From assembly GCA_963921825.1 (NCBI GenBank), contig OY997592.1, forward strand, positions 62,826,336-62,890,335: DNA of 64,000 bases. Reading direction: 5' to 3'. The notes beneath the pieces are model-generated. The model worked only from the letters and a program-made list of their open reading frames with translations. It was not told the origin of the DNA and did not search any database. Numbering within the stretch: position 1 is the stretch's first letter; every line of letters starts with the position of its first letter. Shown here piece after piece: positions 22,364 to 32,984 of this stretch. The position numbers were made by a program, and so were the translations under genes. Origin of the DNA: Erodium maritimum. Lineage: Eukaryota > Streptophyta > Magnoliopsida > Geraniales > Geraniaceae.

Positions 22364-23330
22364 TTTTTTATGACAGGCGATGAATTTATTAGCCAGGATC
22401 ATAAGATGGAAACTCGCACAAAATCACTTCAAGAGGCTACAACCTTGAAAACGAAACCAAAAAACACCAAGCTAAAATAGCTAAACACAAATCACAATAC
22501 CCAAAATAAATGTTACTCCACTGCAAAAGCTCTCCTGTGTCTGTTCAAAATACACGACCGAGGGGCAGCACTCCACTGCTCGAAGGATACACACGGCATA
22601 AGATTAAATAAACTATGCTAAAAACATGAGGCTTCAACTTCTCAAACACCTCAGAAACAGGCTGAGAACTGTTCCTGTAAATCAAACTATTTCACTGTAG
22701 CCACAAATGCCAGCAAGTGATATAACAAACTTTCAACCAAATCGAGCTTCCCATAAGCTCAGCCACCAAGGCCTAGCCCTCACAAGCTGATTGTACCGAC
22801 CCCGACGTCACCCACGACATCGACCACCAAGAGAAAATCAGGCCCCATAATCTCCACGAGTAAACACATTGCAATAGCAAGTGGTCCAAGTCTTCAAAGC
22901 ACGACTTACAGAAATGACACATCATTTCATTTAGAGAGATTCTGCAACCTCGTGCCTCAAGAAAGCACATAGCAGGAACCGTTGCATGTAAGGTCAACCA
23001 CATAAACATACCATACTTCGGAGGAAGACCTTTCACCTATAAAAAAGAGGCCCAACTTACTACATCAAAAGAAGGGGTAATTAACTTATAAACTGCCCCT
23101 ACCAAAAAACGAGGGCCTTTAACCCAAACCAACTTATCAGGAAATTCAGTTAACCTAGTTGAAAACAATAACCCTTTCATAGCCAAGTCCTCCCCAAGTT
23201 CTCTTAAGAAAAGGTCTCTCCTGAAAACCACCACCCACTGACCATCTCTCTAATAATCATGAACTGATGCTTCCTGATCAGACGCTATTAAAAATAGCTG
23301 TGGGAAACTGAAGCGAAAGGCCACATCCCC
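22364..23330 (-). mobile_element. LINE 3' fragment on the minus strand
   Basis: A T6 run at 22364-22369 (poly(A) of the minus strand) preceded in transcription sense by 'taataaattcatcgcctgtc'. Further in is a zf-RVT coding remnant. 5'-truncated; the right end is approximate. Confidence 0.6.
22773..23234 (-). pseudogene. LINE ORF2 zf-RVT domain with an in-frame stop
   Basis: 154 codons in one frame with a single stop between 'SWASFL' and 'VKGLPPKYGMF'. It matches the plant zf-RVT pattern: a hydrophobic Trp-rich strand, then Cys/His pairs in 'CHFCKSCFEDLDHLLLQC', then 'WRLWGLIFSWW'. This domain follows RT in plant LINEs; here it is a dead fragment. Confidence 0.7.
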
Positions 23331-23406
23331 TAGCCAGACGTTAATTAGGTTGGCAAAACAAAACTCGATCCGAAAAACAGCTCAAACTCGATTCCAATTA
23401 AGTTGT

Positions 23407-24130
23407 TTTTTTTTTGTGAACGAAGGGTGCAATTTTATTACTTGAAATCGATTACATTATCCTGCATCGGGGAACAGGCTCCCCGACCGGAGAGAAGATC
23501 AAAAGGATGAACAATAGTTCTTTGATCCTTGTAGTACCATAACAGTTATAGGCGGTATTGTGATGCCTCATGGGAAAAGACAGATTGCAGAGAGGGAGAA
23601 GAGGGTATCGGAGATCCTGAGAGACCTCAACAGTAATAGTGATGGTGGGAGGCAAAGCATCGTCTTGGTCGGGCCAGTCCTTGATGCTCCCCTTCCTAGA
23701 GAAGTCCTTGATTCTCTGATCGATAGGAATTGATCTTGCAAAGACAAACTAAAACAAAATAAACGAAACCCTTTCGATTAGCCAGAGCCATAATCGTGAA
23801 AGGGGACAAGGCGGTTGCGGCAGTGAAGGCCAGGGAGAAGGACGTGCCAGTTGCGACAGAGCCGGCTGGTGCAACTGCAGAGACGCCTCTAGGGACGGAG
23901 GTGCCATCCGAGGCGGCGACAGCAGTAGGGGCGGCGGTGGCTTCAAGGACGGCAGTGGCAACATCAGGGACGACAGCTGTAGAGACGGAAACCCTTGGGG
24001 CAGAGGAAAGACCGAAACAGATCGGGAGATGCTCCGTTGGTGGCGGGAGGCGGCCAACATCGCGATGGCTAGAGACGGGTCGAAAGAAGCTCTAACAGAG
24101 AAAAAATTCGCAGGATCCAAGGAAAAAGTG
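23407..24130 (-). mobile_element. Noncoding poly(A) retroposon, family R, minus strand
   Basis: A T9 run at 23407-23415 marks the poly(A) end. Read on the minus strand, the body contains 'gatgctttgcctcccaccat', which is also in the retroposon at 45.7 kb. It also contains 'gttggccgcctcccgccacc', close to 38.93 kb. No protein is conserved between copies. 5' end approximate. Confidence 0.55.
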
Positions 24131-24364
24131 CAAAGGAGAATTTGGGAAGAAGAGAGAAGAAAAAGAACCTAACATAAATATATTTAATTTCATTAATTAA
24201 TTTTTTATGCATCGTATGCATAAATTATAATGAAATTGTACCTTTTTAATAAAACAAAAAATCGTATGCATTTTTATAATGTTTTTATCGTCCCCTTACA
24301 TTCTTTTTGCTTTGTTAACCATTTATTGTATTGTTTATTGACGATTTGAAAATTCAAACAATTT
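24131..24364. other. AT-rich spacer
   Basis: Short AT-rich sequence between two retroposons; nothing supported. Confidence 0.5.
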
Positions 24365-25224
24365 TACATGTATTGCACACAAGCTGGAAGGGGTTGTGTG
24401 CTCACAAGCTTAAAGGATGTATGGGTTTTAAGGTTCTCCAAGATTTCAATTTGGCTTTATTGGGGAAACAAGGGTGGAGACTAATGTGTAACCCGGGAAG
24501 TTTAGTAGCGAGGATTATGAAGGCCAATTATTATCCTATGTCAGATTTTATTGGTGCAGTGAAGAGGCCAAATTCTAGTCCGATTTGGAATAGTGTTTTG
24601 GAAGCTCAGGGGATTGTGAGAGGAGGTATTCGCAAGAGAATTGGGCCGGGGCGGGATACGAGAATCTTAGGGGTACCTTGGCTGCTGACCGATTCGGGTT
24701 TTGTGGAGGCTGAACCTCCTAGGATTGAGCATTGGACTGTTGATGATTTGTTCAGGTCGGGCTCGAGAGCTTGGAACGAGGTGTTGATTCGTGAACGCTT
24801 TGAGGCTCGGGACGCTGAAGCTATTATGAGAATCATGCTGAATTCTAGTATGAGAGTTGATGATTGGTATTGGAAGGGATCTAGGAGCGGCCTTTATAGT
24901 GTCAGGGAGGTGTACCGGGAGCTGCAGGTCCAGGAGGGTAGATGGAGTACATTGGACCAGGATGAGTTTTGGAAACAGCTGTGGCGTTTAAAGGTACCTC
25001 TAAAAATATGTCACTTTTTTTATGGAGGGGTGTCGGGATTTCTGCCAACAAATGATAATTTGGTCACCAGAAGGGTTAATGTTAGTTTGGATTGTGTGGT
25101 GTGTGGAGAGGTAGAAACAGTGGATCATGTAATGGTCGGCTGTCCGGTGGCGAAGGGGGTGTGGAGCAGGGTGATGGGGGTCCCCTCGGTTGGTGTTACT
25201 GGCTTTCGTGATTGGTTGGAGTAA
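24331..25224 (+). pseudogene. LINE ORF2 C-terminal part (RT end and zf-RVT)
   Basis: 297 residues open, the first 15 or so being non-LINE sequence before the truncation point. 'FNLALLGKQGWRLM', 'PIWNSVLEAQGIV' and 'WTVDDLF' are typical of plant LINE ORF2 after the RT. Residues about 225-285 form zf-RVT with 'FWKQLWRLKVPLKICHF', CVVC, 'DHVMVGC' and 'GVWSRV'. Ends at a TAA; RNase H follows in pieces. Closely related in sequence to the LINE at 13.3 kb. Confidence 0.8.
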
Positions 25225-25260
25225 GGATGGACATCGGGTGGGGGCAATAGAGCTGACTTT

Positions 25261-25726
25261 GTGTTGGTAGTATGTTGGGGTCTTTGGAGAGCTCGTAACC
25301 AACGAGTTTGGGAAGGAAAAAGTCCCTCGGTGGAGGCCATGTATCGGGGTGCTGAACACTTGTTGACAGGGTGGAAGGAAGCGCAAGTGGTGGATGTTCG
25401 GGGGACAAGTGGATTGGAGGTCGATCATGGGAGATGGAGGAAACCGCCTCCCGGTAAGTGGAAAGTTAATACTGATGCAGCAGTGTTCCACGGTACCGGG
25501 GGTGGTGGAGGTTGGATTTGTCGGAAGGAGGATGGTTCCCCTTATTTTATGTAGTGCAAAGTGTTTGGAGGCATTCAGGACCCGGAAGTATTGGAAGTAT
25601 TGACATTAAAGGCAGCATCGCAAGAGCTTGTAGCCAGAGATTTTGGTAATGGGGTGGTAGAATCGGACTGTTTGGGCCTAGTTTTGGCCATTAACAGTAA
25701 TTCGGTTCTGGTTACCCCATTGGGGG
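25261..25726 (+). pseudogene. LINE ORF2 RNase H domain, interrupted
   Basis: Two pieces (25261-25554 and 25561 onward) contain 'WGLWRARNQRVWEGK', 'GKWKVNTDAAVF' (first catalytic Asp) and 'VESDCLGLVLAI' (second Asp position), separated by a stop. The insertion of LTR copy 4 at 25727 removes the rest, which reappears at 28796-28926. Confidence 0.75.
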
Positions 25727-26450
25727 TGTCACGCCCCAATTTCAGTAAACCGAACTCGGAACGCGAACATTTAAAATGATAAAACAATTGAAACCTGTTT
25801 TGAATAACCACTTTAAAATCTCCATTTAGTTAATCAAAATAATAATTACAACTTAAAATACGTCCCAACAAGTGGACAAAAGTATGGTATCCGTCGCTAG
25901 ACTCAAAATAAACCCAGAATCCCGCTCCCAGCTCTTCAAGCTTCATAAGCTCACCTAGTCCAACCTGCGACCGGTACCTGTAGGAAAAGCAGCTAAGGGT
26001 GAGCGTTCGCTCACCACCACGGATAACAGACTGACTATGGCATAATTAGCAGACAATGCCGGTAACACCAACAACCAACTCAACACCGGGGATCTCCATC
26101 CCCAAACTCAAGTAACCCGACCGACACCCACACACTGATACTTTCCTCAGCCGACTCAACACTCGGACATGTAAAGTAGACCCGACACAACGATTGACGA
26201 CCTCCTCCAAAGACACGACAGACCACCACGCAACACCCAAGATCACAAAGGATCGCACACCAAACAAGATCACAAAGGATCGCACTCCTGTCAGCTGCTC
26301 AGTGCCGGTTGCTAACCGGCTGGGCTCGAGCCTGCCCCACGCGCTTTGCCGATCCCTGTCAGGCTCTAGGCGGTCGACCTGTTGGCGATATATACAACAC
26401 TGCTTTTCCGATAGCTAGTCGGAAGGGGAGCTGCCCTCTCATCGCCTACA

Positions 26451-26592
26451 AATGCTCACAACCTACCGAGACTCGAACACGGATCAGGCTAGCCAAAGAA
26501 TGCTCGCAACTTCCCGAGACTCGAACTCGGTCAAGCCAACCAAAGAATGCTCGCAACCTCCCGAGACTCGAACTCGGTCAGGCCAGCCAAAT
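26451..26592 (-). repeat. 48-bp tandem repeat, three units, in LTR copy 4
   Basis: Three units of 47-48 bp around the core 'cccgagactcgaactcgg'. Partly alignable with the 48-bp units of copy 3 at 44109-44348 ('cggatcaggct' shared). Confidence 0.85.
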
Positions 26593-26700
26593 TCCACACC
26601 ACTTCCCGACACACAGTCGAGTTACTAACCTCGGGCAAACACAATCACAATCACAAGCAAAGTTCAACAAACAGCAACAACACAGGTTCAACACTCCACA

Positions 26701-27105
26701 AGCACTCATGGCCACCCAAGACACCAACAGTAAAACACGGACTCAACAACCCCACGGGCACTCACGGCCTCCCAAGACACACCAACCATAACTCACGGGC
26801 TCAACAACCCCACGGGCACTCACGGCCTCCCAAGACACACCAACCATAACTCACGGGCTCAATAACCCCACGACACTCACGGCCTCCCAAGACACACCAA
26901 CCATAACTCACGGGCTCAACAACCCCACGGGCACTCCTGGCCACCCAAGACACACCAACAGTAACTCACGGGCTCAACAACCCAACGGGCACTCATGGCC
27001 ACCCAAGACACACCAACAGTAACTCACGGGCTCAACAACCCCACGGCACTCACGGCCACCCAAGACACACCAACAGTAAAGACACGGGTTCAATCAACCC
27101 CACGG
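26701..27105 (-). repeat. ~58-bp tandem repeat, about seven units, in LTR copy 4
   Basis: Units share 'ctcacgggctcaacaacccc' and 'cccaagacacaccaac', with small differences between units. The array corresponds in position to the 37-bp array of copy 3 at 43819-43929. Confidence 0.9.
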
Positions 27106-29011
27106 GCATGGTCATATGCCTCCAGTACTCCTAATCTCGATAAGTTCGCAATCAACCTTCGGGCATGGTCATATGCCTCCGGTAATTCTAATAACGCTAA
27201 GTTCTCTAATCCTACGACACTACTAAGTATCACATGCATTTCCAATATTCGCTACGTTCCCGTATCATGCCTTTCTAATGTTCGATAAACCTACTTAACC
27301 CACGACACCCCGGTGTCACATGCAATTCTACTGTTAACTTTCCCTAGTCAGGGCCGAGATCCGGCTACTTTTCCCTACCTCGTGCGTGTTCTCCAAAAGC
27401 CAACCAACAAGCTCTGGCGTGATCTCAGTCACTCGCCTAGCTTTCATTTCCCTCGGTCTGCAGCACGATCTAATAAGAACACGATTTTTAAATACTTATA
27501 AGCTCGCAGACATAAACTGGAATTCAGTAAACTCGACGCCCAAAAGTAACCCTGACAATTTCGATCACTCCCAAACTTCCCAATTACTCGACATTGTCGA
27601 TAAAGGACCCGTAAAGGCCCGATTCGCCCAACATGGCGAATCTGCCCGGGTTTTGTAAATACCCTTCCGGGGCTTCGAAAATTCCCGTTTTCGTTTCTAC
27701 GGTCTTAGAATAATTCAAGGGTTCCTAGGCACTCGACGGAATCGAATTACGACTTCCGAGTCAATTAATTAACGTTTAAAGTTTCTAAACCCGATAATTA
27801 CAACTTTCGCAATTTAATTCCAAATTTCGATTCGGTTGTGGATAAATGATTCGGGGAACGTTCTAAATCACCCGAACACGAAAACCCGATACCCGAGCAT
27901 GTGGGCCCCACACGGCCACAATAGGAAAATTTCCTTTTCGCCCCAAAACGTTCCTAACGAACCCCAAACCTCAATACAACCCTAAACTAATAGTTTTAAA
28001 CCAAAACCTAATTTTAGAATTTGACAAAACGAAGATCGGTTTGGTGCTTACCGTAGAGGAAGACAATGTGTGTTTGATTCTCCTAACTTTGAGACGATCC
28101 AAGGGTTGGATGGAAGGGAAACGTCACAAATCCTCAAGAACACCTCTCTTTTTCTCTCTTCTCCTTCTCTCTCTAAAACTCTCTTCTTTTCTAAAACTAA
28201 CTCCTTTTCTTCTCTTTTTTTGAAATGAATGTGTAAGTCATCTCTTTTCCCTTTTGTTTTATTTAAAAAAAAACAACTAACACTTTAAAAAGTAAACTAA
28301 CCATCAAGTAGTCTCCTCTTGTCTTGTCCAACAAACCTAACACCACCACATTGGTGACATGTGGCAAGTGGGTCCCATCCCTTTTTGGAAAATATCTCCT
28401 AGATATTTTTCAATCAGGTTCGCGAAATTCGGACGTTTCGGGCCCCGAACGGGCACTTTTTCCAAGAAATTACGAAACTTCACGGGCTACAAGGAAACGG
28501 CTCAACTAAGACCGCTGCGACGATGGCTAAGCTTTTTGGATCCAAAACGGTCCTCGAATGGACCAAAACGTCGCTCGGTTGACTTTTCCAGCGAAAAGTC
28601 AACATTTCCCAAAACAATCAGAAAGTTGCCCTGAGTCCCCCGGAACTCACTTTGGTCGATATCGGGGTCAACTTAAGTCCGGTATGACCCTCGGGGTCAT
28701 TTTAGGTTCAATTAAGTGTCCGTCTTAAATTTTTTAAATTTTCCTGTTTTTCGCAGATTTGACTGGCGTTGACCGGGAGTGGTTATTACAGGGGGCCATT
28801 GTTATGGACTGTAAGCAGGTTCTTTCTTGTTTGGTTAATGTAACTGTAGTCCATGTTAAGAGGACTGCAAACATGGTAGCTCATGAGCTAACTCGAAATG
28901 CCTGGGAGTGGGCATCTATGGTGTGAGATTATTCATTTTTGCCAGAACCCATTTCTGGGTTACTGGTTTCTGATTCTCATTAATAAATATCTTACTTTCG
29001 TCAAAAAAAAA

Positions 29012-30770
29012 CCCGATGATATAACTAAATGCAACAAGAATTTTAAATAAAAATTATTACATTTATAGATGTAACCCGACAACCCGCATCGTGGATGTTT
29101 TTCCGTGCTTTGAATTTTTATTGGACACTAACTGTGTACCTAACATGGGCAAGTTGGTGGAGAGAGCCATCCTAATCACCCTTTTTCTGAAAAAGTTGCA
29201 TCAAGTTATTCAGTAAAATGTAAGGTACAAATGAAGAAGTCATGTTCTATTAAAAGATTCTCAAAGACAGTCCATTAGATATCAATTTTGGAATGTCTTT
29301 ATATTTCTCCATGATCATGAAGTGATGCTGTTGGCCTCACCCCCTTTTTAGCCTTATTGAAATAGACATATCATTCAGAACAAGTACGGTTCTCTTCATA
29401 TATCAACAAAAAGAGGGTAGTTCATGAAATGTGCTCAATACACATTCCTAAAGAATCATCATATTCACAAATTGAATTCAAACATTTCAGCTCAACACCT
29501 ACAAACTTGAAAGACCTTTTTGACTGATGACATGGGGGTTGGTTTGGTTTTCTATCAATTTCCATGTATTACTTTACTTGATTATGATTACTATACATGC
29601 AAGTGTTTCGATTTATTTTGACACAATTGTTTGATGCTTGACCTATTCTTTGTTTTTATCACATTTTCGATTTTTTGAATAAACCCGAATTTTTTTTTTA
29701 ATATCTTCACTTAATTAGGAACTATATTAGAAATGGCTATTTTAAGTTAGGAGAAAAAACAGATGCCTAGTCCTTTGTTTTGGCCGCGAACAATAAGTTA
29801 TATATTATTTAAAAAATGTTAAATATGAAATATAAAGTATTGGTCACTGACTACTTTTAGTAAGAATAGACGGAATATTTCATTGTGTTAATCATGTGAC
29901 CCATTTGATTGTTCCGTAGAGAGTGAAATGACGATTTTTGCTTACTTTTTTTTAACTTTATGGATTTTAGAAGGGAAATGACTCTTTTCTCTTATTTAAT
30001 AATAAATTATAAAATTATAAAATAAATAAAATTAATAACTTCAGAAAATAATTTAAAAAATCAAAAGAATTTAAAAAATCAAAATATTAAATTTCCAAAA
30101 ATCAACAATATTAATTTTAGATGGAAAATTAACGACGGGTATGAAATTGACAAAAATCCAATTCTAGGATAGTGAGATGGAAAAAAATAAAGTTAGGATA
30201 GTGAGATGAAAAAAAACAATATTTAGAGTAGTAAGATGAAATTTACCTTTAATTTCACAATATAAAAATTTACAATTAACTTTATGTTTAAAAGAATTAA
30301 TAAAAATAATTTGAAGAAAAATTCTTGAAATCAATAAAGTTTTAAGAAATTTATTTTCTAGAAATTAATAAATTTTATAAAAAATAATTTCTAAAAATTA
30401 ATAATTTTAATGAGAATTTACAGAGAGAAAAAATCTGGAAATTTTTATAAAATTAAAATCAAATATTTTGTAGAAAGTTGAATTATACAAGTAAGAATTA
30501 ATTATTAAAAATTAAAGAAAAAATATTAATTAAAATTAAATCATAATTGTTTCAGAAAATAAATAAAAAATATTAAAACAAAAGATAATAAAAAATAAAA
30601 TGTCAATATTATTTTTTGATTAAAACATTAAAATAAAATAATTAATAATATAAAATAAAAATTATGAATTAATTTAAAAATTGATGATATTACTATTCAT
30701 TAAATAAAACATTAATACTGGCAAAAAAACTATTTAACCAAAAAATGCTGGCCTTTAGGTTCTTCCACTT
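29012..30770. other. Very AT-rich spacer
   Basis: From about 29700 to 30720 the sequence is almost only A and T with many 'aattaataaa' type words. An imperfect three-fold repeat around 'ggatagtgagatg' lies at about 30168-30243. No gene. Possibly scaffold/matrix-attachment-like, which is inference from composition only. Confidence 0.55.
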
Positions 30771-31860
30771 TTACTCCTACACAACACATGCTCCATTGAC
30801 CTCGTGCTCTGATCCATGGCATCTGTCATGCCCAATCCCTCAACCACTACAACAATATCCTTTCTCACTGAGGCGAATGCCATTGATTGGACCGTCATCG
30901 AAGCCTCTATAGCGCTCTCCTCCCTCACATTGGCGAACGCCATCCGTCGGACCGCTCTTCTTGAATCCACACATGCACTCACTCAACCACAAGCCATGCC
31001 ACTGGCCCCACCCCTAGAGTTCATGAAACCAGTGTAACCCAAGAAGAAACGGCTCCGCCCATCTCGCTTTCACTATCACCCATCGTTGCTGATTCTACTG
31101 ATCACCCCCCCCCTAAAGCCACGAGCGTGTATGCCATAAACTGAATACTTAGAGCGCAGGCTCACGCTCCATGGTCGGACCCCTCCCGACAATACACCTT
31201 CGCCATCGATCGCTCCCACCACACCATGGCTGGGAGAAAGTTTTCACAAACCCCAAGGTCCAATACCTCTCGCTATCGATATTCAGACACTTGCGCCTAG
31301 AACGCCTGTTGACCTGATTCGACCACCCTTGAAGATTCAGAAGTAGGCACCCATTCCCCTTTCATAGGCTAGGAAAGAAGCCCCCACCGTTGGCGGGATC
31401 ACCCATGTCCTCGACTATCTCTTATAGCGGGAGGTAGGCATGTATATGTATTCCCCCTCTCTCGGTCTCCTGAGGATGTCCCCAGTAAGTAAAGAACTGT
31501 TGGGAGGGAGATCCAAGCTCACAACCCAAGGCATCTTAGACCACACGGACGATGTCGAGGAGGTTGGCCCAGATGGGAAAATAGCTAGGCATAGTGAGCT
31601 CTCTCGCGGGTAACCATGAGTCACCTAAGGCACCTAAAGGTGTCAATGAGGATCCACACCCCGGCCTCTATGAATCAGATACCCTCTGATTCCCAATCTC
31701 ATCTTTTACCTGGCATACTCCTTGGACGACTGCAACGACATAGTAGGACCGATCAAGTCGAGACGAGGAAAATCTTTTGGATTCACAACGCTAAGCACAA
31801 TTGAAATAGGGAACCACCCCCTAGCATCTCCCTGAGTTCTACCAGACATTTAGTTATAGG
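30771..31860 (+). other. GC-richer degenerate segment, probably retroposon-derived
   Basis: Composition and Pro/Ser/Ala-rich short frames resemble the 5' parts of the LINE ORF1 copies in this window, but I could not find DUF4283 or a knuckle. Unassigned. Confidence 0.3.
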
Positions 31861-31924
31861 ATTAGTGTTTCGACCGTCATTGAAACTTTATCTCATCCTA
31901 TTAGTTGATTTCTACTTTTGTACG

Positions 31925-32150
31925 GTCACTATGGCCCCATGGGGATACCATAATGATTAAAATAAAACATTATGAGAGGTCTTGAGTTCGACCCATGATA
32001 GGTGTGCTCTTGTTGCACTGCTTGTGCGTATTGTGTTGCGTTGTTTTCTATTTTGGTCTGTAGTTTGTAACATGTTGTTATTGTTTGTCATGTGCGTTCA
32101 TCATACGTATTTATATCTTGTCATTGATATATAAAAATTTGGCATTATTT
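31925..32150 (+). mobile_element. Possible tRNA-derived SINE
   Basis: A-box-like 'TGGCCCCATGG' (about 31930) and a good B box GTTCGACCC (about 31987) are spaced about 58 bp apart. They are followed by a T/G-rich body and an A-rich end near 32165. No target duplication found; weak. Confidence 0.3.
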
Positions 32151-32365
32151 TCTCAAAATAAAACAAAACATTAATGAATTATTAAATCATTAATGATGAA
32201 GGATAAAATAGTGTTTCAGCTCATATGGATAAATTAATTGAAATGAAAAAGTGAAAAAAGGTCATATTTAAAACTTTTAAACAACGTGTAGTCTACCTTT
32301 AACCCTTTAAATTAAGTGAGCATTTTTTTATTATAAAAAATTATTGTTTTTCAATGTATCTCTCG

Positions 32366-32460
32366 TAGGGATGACAGTGGGACAGGTTCGAGGCGAGGGC
32401 CCCATGGAAAACGGAACAGGGAACATGGATTCACCGCCTTGTTCTTACCCTACACTTATG
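32366..32460. mobile_element. Possible single end of a hAT element
   Basis: TAGGGATGACAGTGGGAC resembles the common plant hAT terminal sequence. No opposite end or 8-bp duplication was found. Confidence 0.3.
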
Positions 32461-32984
32461 TGAGTTATGAAAATATAAAGGATTACATCTATATGTATTT
32501 TTATTTATTTAAATAAACACATGCTTATCAATCAACAAAGAAAACTAATAACATTAACTCTAATTTTTGACAATTGATATTAGTACAAGTTCTCTCTTGC
32601 TAGTCGAGAGTAAACCCTAACCCTAGCCGCCCAACTATCTACGACCATGGTGCTCCCTAGCTCTGATCCCGTCGCCGATAGGCTCGAAGAAACCAAACCA
32701 TGACGAAACCAATGATTGTTGCTCAAGGTGTAGCCTTCATGCTCTATTCGTTGTGTTATACCGAACCTGCTATCATCAATTTCTAAGGGAGGAGATTGAC
32801 GATGGTAGATGTGATTCAGGGATGCTTCCCAGAAAATGTCCCTAAATCTATGGGTAGAAGTCCTTAATCTTCGCTCACTAATTATGAGTCGTGCATAAAA
32901 TAAAAGAGATAAACATGTAAAATAAAACAAAACTAGTTGATCATTGGGATCCGGACCCAGGATAGAGATCGAGAAGGAGACCTC

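Larger units (their letters stand above)
25727..28790 (-). mobile_element. Long LTR family copy 4 (solo LTR, 3064 bp, minus strand)
   Basis: On the minus strand it starts TGTAATAACCACTCCCGG and ends GGGGCGTGACA. Perfect 5-bp duplication GGGGG. Closest to copy 3. Donor-like ACG|GTAAGC at 28052/28051 and acceptor TACAG ending at 25978, both minus strand. The GGTGAGC-GAAC-GCTCACC hairpin is at 25998-26015. Two tandem repeat blocks lie in the predicted intron (26451-26592 and 26701-27105). An inverted repeat GATTCGCC...GGCGAATC is at about 27621-27642. No coding capacity or internal primer site seen. Confidence 0.85.
24365..29011 (+). mobile_element. 5'-truncated LINE (ORF2 end), split by long LTR copy 4
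   Basis: LINE homology starts abruptly near 24365 inside ORF2 and runs through zf-RVT and RNase H to 25726. It resumes at 28796 after the LTR with the last RNase H strand ('VHVKRTANMVAHELTRN') and ends in an A9 tail at 29003-29011. The GGGGG duplication (25722-25726 and 28791-28795) marks the LTR junctions. Confidence 0.8.

Noticed and set aside
26309-26849. Open frames of 100-160 codons
   Set aside because: Translations of the tandem repeats in LTR copy 4, with repeated Asn/Pro/Thr units and no family match.
26701-27105. Regularly repeated ~58-bp units that look array-like
   Set aside because: Units are directly adjacent, without alternating repeat and unique spacer, in a plant nuclear context inside an LTR. 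It is a minisatellite, not CRISPR.
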